This document shows positions 33,401 to 37,820 of a stretch of DNA of 37,820 bases, in pieces (positions within the stretch are counted from its first letter, which is position 1; the number at the start of each line of letters is the position of its first letter). The position numbers and the translations under genes are program-made. The stretch spans positions 1 through 37,820 of the forward strand of contig JAEDGP010000015.1 in NCBI GenBank assembly GCA_016297405.1, written 5' to 3'. The DNA comes from Treponema sp. (GTDB lineage Bacteria > Spirochaetota > Spirochaetia > Treponematales > Treponemataceae). The notes under the pieces are model-generated. The model was not told where the DNA came from. It saw only the letters and a program-made list of their open reading frames with translations, and searched no databases.

Positions 33401-35770
33401 CTGAAAGACATTGATGGTATCAAGATTCTTTCTGCAGAAGACCTGAAGGACGTTCATGAAAAATTACAGCAACCAAATTCGTTCTCAAAAACAAATGTTA
33501 CAATCAGCAAGACTTCATCTGTAGAGTTCAATAATAATGAATGGATAGAAGAAGCGTTGAATAATCTCAATATGGATGGACATTTTGAAACAATCCGTGC
33601 AATAGAAATTGCCGTAGCCGGAAAACACAACATCCTTGCAACAGGTGCTCCTGGAAGCGGAAAGACTCGCCTTACACAAACTTTGATACCTGCCTTGACA
33701 CCAAAGATGACAGAAGAAGAATCCAAGCAGATTACAAGAATCAATTCCCTTGCAGGCCTTGATTTACCAAAACGCGACAAACTTGTTCCTCCTTTCCGTA
33801 TGCTTCACCAGACAGCAACAATCGAAGAAATCTGTGGCGGTGGTCCTAACTGCAGACCGGGTGAAATGTCTCTTGCACATCGCGGAACACTTTTCATGGA
33901 CGAAACAGCAGAATTCCGCTCATCTGTAATCCAAATGCTCAGGGTTCCGCTTGAAAACCGCCAGATTACATTGAGCCGTGCCGGACGTTCAACAAGTTAT
34001 CCTGCTGACTTCCAGCTTGCAATGGCAATGAATCCATGTCCTTGCGGAAATTTTCATTCTTCAGACAAAATCTGTCATTGTAGTGCACATTCTGTAGAAC
34101 AGTACTGGAAGAAGATTTCTGACCCTCTGCTTGACCGTGTTGAAATCAAGACTTTCGTTCAGAAGGATGAAAAAGATACAAGAAAAATTTCTGTTGAGCA
34201 AATGAAAGCTGCAATTACCAGAGCATATGAAATTCAACGGAAAAGGGGAGTTTACAACAGTCATCTTTCACCTGCCCAAATAGAGCAGTTCTGTACTCTT
34301 GATAAACAGGGAATCGATTTTGTAGATACAGTGACTTCCAGTGAAGGAATTTCTCCAAGAAAAAAAGCAAATCTCCTTAAAACAGCTCTTACTATTGCCA
34401 ATATGGACGGCCGAGAACAGATTCTGCTCCAGGATCTGCAGGAAGCTCATGAGTTAACCAATGAAGTTTTTGCCGAACAGAAATATAAAATCACTCAGGA
34501 ACAGATTGATAAGTCATATTCAAATGAAGTCCATGAAGAAATCTCAGTTTTTAATAAGGAAAACTTAAAAACTATGGAAAATCAGTTTAATGATCCTGGA
34601 GTAAATGCTGAAGTAATTTCTGCAGCTGAACAGAAACGTAAGAGAATCCTGGAATCAATCCTCAATGGAGAACGAACGGAAATGTACAAATCGTTTAAGA
34701 ACTTTGAGGATAAAGGTGTATTTGAAATTAAAGGAGCTCAGCTTAAAGTTTCAAAAAATGGTGGTCTTACACCTACAGGCTGGAAACAGCTGCAGGCCGC
34801 GATGGAAATTTACCGCAGTAAAGAATTTGAAACATTCCGGTATATTCTGATTGATGATAAGACAGGTGAAATTAAAGAGCAGCTTGCTATCACAAGTCAC
34901 ATGCCTAACTTCTGTAATGTTTCCAAGCCAAATAACGAAACATTAAAACAGGTTATTTCCAGAGCAGAAGAACTGAATTGCAAGATTGCAGTTTGTCATA
35001 ACCATCCTTCCGGAAACACAACAGAAAGTTCGTTTGATCGTGAACTTACAGATTCTCTTGACCGTTCATTAAGACGTAATGATGGAACAAACAAGTTCCT
35101 GGGACATATTATTCTTGATCATGATACTTTTAATCTTGCACTTCCCTCTGAAGGTCGTCCTGGTAACTGTCATTGGAAAAAAATTGAATCATTACAAGCC
35201 AATGAAGCAGACCGATTTGTTGAAGAACAAAATCAGGATATGAAGTTTATGGATTCATATGTTGATGGAACTCATGCATTGAAGGAAGTTGCTAGACAGA
35301 TTAATGATACTGATAACTGGAACGATGATTTTATTCCTGTAGTTTTCACAAATGCAGACAGAAGCATTACTGGAGTTCAGTATTATTCTAAAAATTTCTT
35401 TGAAAATGACTCAGATAAAATCCGTACAGAATTCCAGACAGTTGCAAAAGATGCAGGTGCAATCGGTGCATTCCCTGTTATTACTGATTATTTATGGGAT
35501 AAACTGGGAAAATCTGCTGCAGATTATGAAGCCGTAATGAAGTCCCATGTTATGAATGATGCATTTACAGATGTTGCATTCAACCACACAACAATGACAG
35601 AAAAATATGGCATTGAGGCAGGAAAAAACTATTATAGCTTCTATCGCGACCAGAGTGACAGACAAATTGATGTAGATGCAACCTGGACACCAAAAGTAAA
35701 TACACGGTTATTTCCATCTGAAACAGTAAAAACAAAGCATAAAAACAGAGATGCTGTTTATGAAAGGTAA
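30404..35770 (+). CDS. Giant polyvalent protein with ComM-type ATPase and RadC/JAB modules
   Basis: The 1788-residue protein is a multi-domain fusion. Residues about 10-65 carry the small KPAEEIREELKKEGW module also in the protein at 1-2362. Residues about 345-475 are LPD25-like (MYSSESPKFPSENKVYTVKE, then PSRYDIGDGNGSVFDYVRS). About 710-815 look like a BECR-fold nuclease region (ILKKSATHIRPDRKGGYGQA). About 860-1020 is a ChlI/ComM N-domain (ETDLRRGIPSHDIVGIAD). About 1045-1390 is a Mg-chelatase-type AAA+ ATPase with Walker A GAPGSGKTR, Walker B GTLFMDETAE and the MNPCPCG segment. About 1430-1600 is a RadC/JAB domain with HNHPSGNTTESSFD, the complete HxH-x10-D zinc motif. Base composition and codon use change between modules. 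Such fusions in conjugative elements are proposed to act on recipient DNA or defences. The combined role here is inferred. Confidence 0.9.
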   Translation: MNNLTMEIIYSEQFKRANIRFNGKPAEEIREELKKEGWFYSRNHNVWYPKKEAVENSQSFVLQIKEKYFPENQEVKIITEASEKDELVSMIQNDSSLNDILSKVIDMYGEDAVHEAFAQVKEEIESKEMNAELPRLDAEVEDMERENDIREMDDGMTDSIQDYHSELVNLGYKIINWEDGSGHILDSNGKEIVAWDKSTSEYQWAGKSWTYAEFDWPDFEKEIYLNFKEIRTAQGKFGDIVRGTFLALSDEEKENGTTVEQKNTRYEKWFRPMVDEIMAEIGNGNKEVMAIVQNFDLNHESHVQGNKWYSPDEAYTYDVQYKLLPKMYEKVQDRIKKEYEEKKIPYVVMYSSESPKFPSENKVYTVKEFNEILLQADSEFHNRKKYAEEKYGSADNYWDLERDDKLPEEDKGIQFGYDKTNFKFFNIPNPNNPEDTFSYEPSRYDIGDGNGSVFDYVRSTCSHDEFIEALNALETQLYFPEVTDSQRQFVEKTVEEATQNLKATLKEKMEDLDKAQNEYKELHKKWLIEATEADRVDEMLKNALDGIKETYDSSMNDVFTKVLNEYPFASGDVAGSEFLKYTANEVKKMVISELYLPSRNAQKSMNAEDYKTYNSIDWEKLRRIWEKFPANVNMTAYAEKLLQDKCAEKGMSVPELKTYHTLKKEDVENLQVISDEEFSDIVDSIILNDYKNIPNAVRLPNIKEELSEKLGLEKDSAFILKKSATHIRPDRKGGYGQAFDTEEYRMIPSVIRNADFAVVDNTFKNFQLIFDDKDDETKINKIIFNKDELGNYLVTIGKVDRESAFSEERNTVVAVGVAPTIQTLRERASSTALRASTTTVESNISLSEEKSTEFNRPAEPLKVYTFSPFGYEGTIVQVETDLRRGIPSHDIVGIADISAKETRERIRAAFGNSGLEMPAERMLQSLIPTDLRKDSPMDLAMAVGILNEQNHWTGEPVLVLGELELSGRIHPVRGAVAAVNSAKAAGITNIVCDPTTAELLKDIDGIKILSAEDLKDVHEKLQQPNSFSKTNVTISKTSSVEFNNNEWIEEALNNLNMDGHFETIRAIEIAVAGKHNILATGAPGSGKTRLTQTLIPALTPKMTEEESKQITRINSLAGLDLPKRDKLVPPFRMLHQTATIEEICGGGPNCRPGEMSLAHRGTLFMDETAEFRSSVIQMLRVPLENRQITLSRAGRSTSYPADFQLAMAMNPCPCGNFHSSDKICHCSAHSVEQYWKKISDPLLDRVEIKTFVQKDEKDTRKISVEQMKAAITRAYEIQRKRGVYNSHLSPAQIEQFCTLDKQGIDFVDTVTSSEGISPRKKANLLKTALTIANMDGREQILLQDLQEAHELTNEVFAEQKYKITQEQIDKSYSNEVHEEISVFNKENLKTMENQFNDPGVNAEVISAAEQKRKRILESILNGERTEMYKSFKNFEDKGVFEIKGAQLKVSKNGGLTPTGWKQLQAAMEIYRSKEFETFRYILIDDKTGEIKEQLAITSHMPNFCNVSKPNNETLKQVISRAEELNCKIAVCHNHPSGNTTESSFDRELTDSLDRSLRRNDGTNKFLGHIILDHDTFNLALPSEGRPGNCHWKKIESLQANEADRFVEEQNQDMKFMDSYVDGTHALKEVARQINDTDNWNDDFIPVVFTNADRSITGVQYYSKNFFENDSDKIRTEFQTVAKDAGAIGAFPVITDYLWDKLGKSAADYEAVMKSHVMNDAFTDVAFNHTTMTEKYGIEAGKNYYSFYRDQSDRQIDVDATWTPKVNTRLFPSETVKTKHKNRDAVYER

Positions 35771-35784
35771 CGCTTGATGTACTG

Positions 35785-35825
35785 ACAATCAAGGGATTGG
35801 TCACTTGGATCAATCCCTTGATTGT
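35785..35825. repeat. 15-bp-arm inverted repeat between convergent genes
   Basis: ACAATCAAGGGATTG (35785-35799) and CAATCCCTTGATTGT (35811-35825) are perfectly complementary around an 11-base centre. No T-run follows on either strand, so it is at best a factor-assisted terminator. It could also be a protein-binding site near the integrase gene. Confidence 0.6.
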
Positions 35826-35866
35826 ATTTAGGGGCATAAGCAGATGCAAAATCAGCTTATAAATAT

Positions 35867-36964
35867 CTAATCAAACAATCCATCCACAACCTTGAAACTT
35901 GGCGTAATTGATTCCAGTAATTCAGGAATGCTGTTTCGTGTATAATATTGTGTCATTTCCAATGAGGAGTGTCCAACAATTCTCTGTACCTGTTCGATTG
36001 GAAGGTTGCGACGCATTCGTGTCACATATGTGAATCGCAATGAATGAATTATTAGCCTTCTGCCATTCACATTTATCTTTGCTCTTTTTATTGCTTTTTT
36101 GAATGTCCATTCTAGATGATCCTGTGTAACAGGATTTCCAAACTGGTCGCTAAATAAATAATCATCTTCTGCTAATTTGTTTTTATTTATCCAGTTCATG
36201 GCTTGTATGACTGTATCAGTTGGCAAGGGGACAACTCTAAGTTTATCGTTATCAATTGATCCACATTTGTTATATGTAGTTCTTTGACCGTTCCTAAGGC
36301 AATAACCATTTACGACAAGATATCGATTCTGAAAATCAAATTGCTTTACTTTCAATGCTCGTGCTTCTCCTAAGCGAAGACCACAAGATGCAATTATAAC
36401 AAACAATAAATAGTCTGAATAATTATCCCACCTGGATTCTGTAAGCAATGAATTTAATTCATTTGTCAGAAAGATATCTGGTTTCTTTGAATTTCTGGAA
36501 AATCGTTGAAATTTTGGGCGAGGAATGTATGTAGGGCATTTCCATTTTGTTTCATCATATATATTTGAAAAGGTTTCCAGATAAAAGTTTTTCCAGCTGC
36601 CTGAATGGATATGATCATCTAACAAGTGTTGTTCAATGTCTTTTATTGCCAGCTTATCGATTCTGCAGTTCCCAAAGCTTTCTACAATTAGTTTTATAAA
36701 AAGTTTCTTTTGTCCAAGAGTTCTCTCGGATAAGTTTTTGCCATAATTATTCAATCGGTTCATATGTTCACTATGTTTTTCAAACATTCCTTTAGCAACG
36801 TTTGAGATCAAAAATGGCGAACTGACATTGTCTAATTTTAGTTTAGAAACAAAAAGTTTTGCCTCTTCCTTTGTTTTGCAATTTTTGCAAATTCGTCTGG
36901 TTGTTTTACCATCATTTGTAAATTCGTAATAGAATTTACTGTTTTTTTCCACTAATTTTACCAT
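35867..36964 (-). CDS. int: Tyrosine-family integrase of the element
   Basis: The 365-residue site-specific recombinase should integrate and excise the element at tRNA-Pro. An N-terminal DNA-binding region (about 1-160) includes an Arg/Lys/Cys-rich start (RRICKNCKTKEEA). The catalytic domain has the first Arg in SCGLRLGEARALK (about 193-205). HxxR is in IHSLRFTYVTR, and GHSSLEMTQYYTR gives the third His and the Tyr nucleophile (about 341). The ATG at 36964 follows AAGGAG. It is downstream of and codirectional with the HTH gene, 33 bases away, and sits on the ICE side of the tRNA, the standard layout. Confidence 0.95.
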   Translation of the reverse strand: MVKLVEKNSKFYYEFTNDGKTTRRICKNCKTKEEAKLFVSKLKLDNVSSPFLISNVAKGMFEKHSEHMNRLNNYGKNLSERTLGQKKLFIKLIVESFGNCRIDKLAIKDIEQHLLDDHIHSGSWKNFYLETFSNIYDETKWKCPTYIPRPKFQRFSRNSKKPDIFLTNELNSLLTESRWDNYSDYLLFVIIASCGLRLGEARALKVKQFDFQNRYLVVNGYCLRNGQRTTYNKCGSIDNDKLRVVPLPTDTVIQAMNWINKNKLAEDDYLFSDQFGNPVTQDHLEWTFKKAIKRAKINVNGRRLIIHSLRFTYVTRMRRNLPIEQVQRIVGHSSLEMTQYYTRNSIPELLESITPSFKVVDGLFD

Positions 36965-36997
36965 AATTGCTCCTTATATTTTCATAAAGTGGTCAAA

Positions 36998-37330
36998 TTA
37001 GTTGGTGATTGAATAGATAGTGTCGATAAGTCGCAGAATGTCTGAATAGGCCTTATGTGGCAGGTTGATAAGTTTTGTTATGGCCTCATTTAATCCTTTG
37101 TAAGACGCAAATTCGTCACGATAAATGGCTTTCTTACCTGTGACAAGTTGCTCTACAGAAACGTTAAGTTTTTGTGCTATTCTTGTTCCTACCTCAATGT
37201 TAGGAAGATGAGATTTTTTTCCTACATAACTAAGGAATGTAGGGTATGGAATATTTAAGCATCTTGCAAAATCTTTTAGCTTATACCCTTGGTATGATAG
37301 TTCGTCTATAAGATTGTCTTTAAAACTCAT
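36998..37330 (-). CDS. Cro/CI-type HTH regulator upstream of the integrase
   Basis: The 110-residue protein has an N-terminal helix-turn-helix (YKLKDFARCLNIPYPTFLSY, then GTRIAQKLNVSVEQLVTG) of the XRE/CI family and a short helical C-terminal part (about 70-110). It shares a transcript with int and probably controls integration or excision, perhaps autoregulating. I chose ATG 37330 (MSFKDN). An upstream in-frame ATG at 37348 is possible. Neither has a clear ribosome binding site. Confidence 0.8.
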   Translation of the reverse strand: MSFKDNLIDELSYQGYKLKDFARCLNIPYPTFLSYVGKKSHLPNIEVGTRIAQKLNVSVEQLVTGKKAIYRDEFASYKGLNEAITKLINLPHKAYSDILRLIDTIYSITN

Positions 37331-37403
37331 AGAAAAAAAATAACACAATTTACGAAATAAAGATTGACTTGAAATAAGATTATGTATTAAAATTAAAAAA
37401 CAA

Positions 37404-37446
37404 AAACAAAAGATAGTTAAATCACCGATTTAACTATCTTTTGTTT
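37404..37446 (-). terminator. Strong hairpin terminator after tRNA-Pro
   Basis: Arms 37404-37423 and 37427-37446 are perfectly complementary over 20 bp with a 3-base loop. On the minus strand they are followed by T-rich sequence (37390-37403). It terminates tRNA-Pro transcripts before they enter the HTH-int operon. Confidence 0.85.
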
Positions 37447-37497
37447 AAGAGAAGAGAAATAAGTTTACTTATAAAACGTTGTATTATAAGTAATTAG

Positions 37498-37570
37498 TCG
37501 GGATGACAGGATTTGAACCTGCGACATCCTGGTCCCAAACCAGACGCGCTACCAGCTGCGCTACATCCCG
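37498..37570 (-). tRNA. tRNA-Pro (anticodon TGG)
   Basis: The 73-base cloverleaf on the minus strand folds fully. The acceptor arms CGGGATG and CATCCCG pair over 7 bp, the D arm is GCGC/GCGC, the anticodon loop is TTTGGGA with TGG, and the T arm is GCAGG-TTCAAAT-CCTGT. The CCA end is not encoded (the next bases are CTA). The integrase and HTH genes lie on its 3' side, as expected if the ICE integrates at the 3' end of this gene. Confidence 0.97.
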
Positions 37571-37583
37571 TTGCGTGATTATT

Positions 37584-37612
37584 AATATATAGGATTACGA
37601 AATATTAATCAA
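37584..37612 (-). promoter_or_regulatory. Promoter of tRNA-Pro
   Basis: On the minus strand TTGATT (37607-37612) and TATATT (37584-37589) are 17 bases apart, with transcription expected about 5-10 bases before the tRNA. Confidence 0.7.
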
Positions 37613-37620
37613 GAGGGAAA

Positions 37621-37820
37621 TGTGTTTTTTTTTAAAAAAAAAGCTTTTTTTTTTGTGATTTTGGGGGCGTTACGGGGGAAGAATGAATTTTTAACTTTGC
37701 AATGCCCTGGTCATCCCCCGCATGAGGGGGGAGCGAGTAAGGAACTACGAGCGAGGGGGAGACTTCCCCCTTGTCTTGAAAAAATTGTGTTACTTGTTAG
37801 TGTTTTGAATCTGAATCTGC
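37621..37820. other. Chromosomal flank with G/C-block repeats
   Basis: No gene is seen in these 200 bases. Homopolymer T/A blocks are followed by an unusually GC-rich stretch (37661-37770) with runs of G and C. These form hairpins such as CCCCCGCATGAGGGGG (37717-37732) and GGGGGAGACTTCCCCC near 37754-37770. GCGAG recurs around AAGGAACTAC. The texture is like an interspersed repeat and contrasts with the ICE. Confidence 0.5.

Noticed and set aside
36020..36033. TCACATATGTGA-like palindrome in int
   Set aside because: It resembles the palindrome family only in its TCAC/GTGA ends, lacks the GGTGACAC arms and lies in conserved coding sequence (VTRM).

Overview
The window is the right-hand part of an integrative and conjugative element (ICE) inserted at a tRNA-Pro gene, plus about 250 bases of chromosome beyond that tRNA. 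The DNA is AT-rich, and the element encodes a Trb/VirB-type (MPF-T) type IV secretion system, several lipoproteins, a PilZ protein and large polyvalent proteins. This suggests a Gram-negative-type, low-GC host. A Treponema-like spirochaete is my best guess; it rests on overall style, not on a diagnostic gene. The far end of the ICE lies beyond position 1, because no second copy of the tRNA 3' end is visible.

Layout. 1-2362 (minus) is the first 787 residues of a polyvalent protein with a MuF_C-type nuclease-like domain and an HEYTH zincin. 2393-4754 (minus) holds two tiny genes and a topoisomerase III gene (topB) whose 3' end is duplicated. 4755-6998 is the DNA-processing region: a family of palindromes with core GGTGACACGTGTCACC, a candidate origin of transfer with two inverted repeats, an unknown 173-aa gene and a VirD2-like relaxase. 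7029-15984 (plus) is transfer operon 1: trbF/virB8, trbG/virB9, trbI/virB10 and a 1954-aa BIG2-repeat lipoprotein. 16041-17028 (minus) carries a lipoprotein and a ribbon-helix-helix regulator. 17297-27119 (plus) is transfer operon 2: virD4, a ribbon-helix-helix gene, then trbB, trbC, trbD, trbE, trbJ and trbL. 27191-29235 (minus) is a regulatory cassette with an HTH-like protein, a PilZ protein and two unknowns. 29428-35770 (plus) has an overlapping leader ORF, an ArdC-like gene, a 50-aa gene and a 1788-aa polyvalent protein combining an LPD25-like region, a BECR-like region, ComM/Mg-chelatase ATPase and RadC/JAB modules. 35867-37330 (minus) is an HTH regulator and a tyrosine integrase, followed by the tRNA-Pro terminator and the tRNA itself.

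How the parts fit. The relaxase would nick oriT, VirD4 would deliver the relaxosome to the Trb channel, and TrbC, TrbJ and perhaps the giant Ig-like lipoprotein would form surface structures. The ArdC-like and polyvalent proteins fit protection or establishment in the recipient. The integrase mediates excision and insertion at tRNA-Pro. Two control layers stand out. The palindrome family is restricted to the topB, relaxase and virB8 control regions. A shared mRNA-leader hairpin with a GC-rich loop precedes exactly the two T4SS operons.
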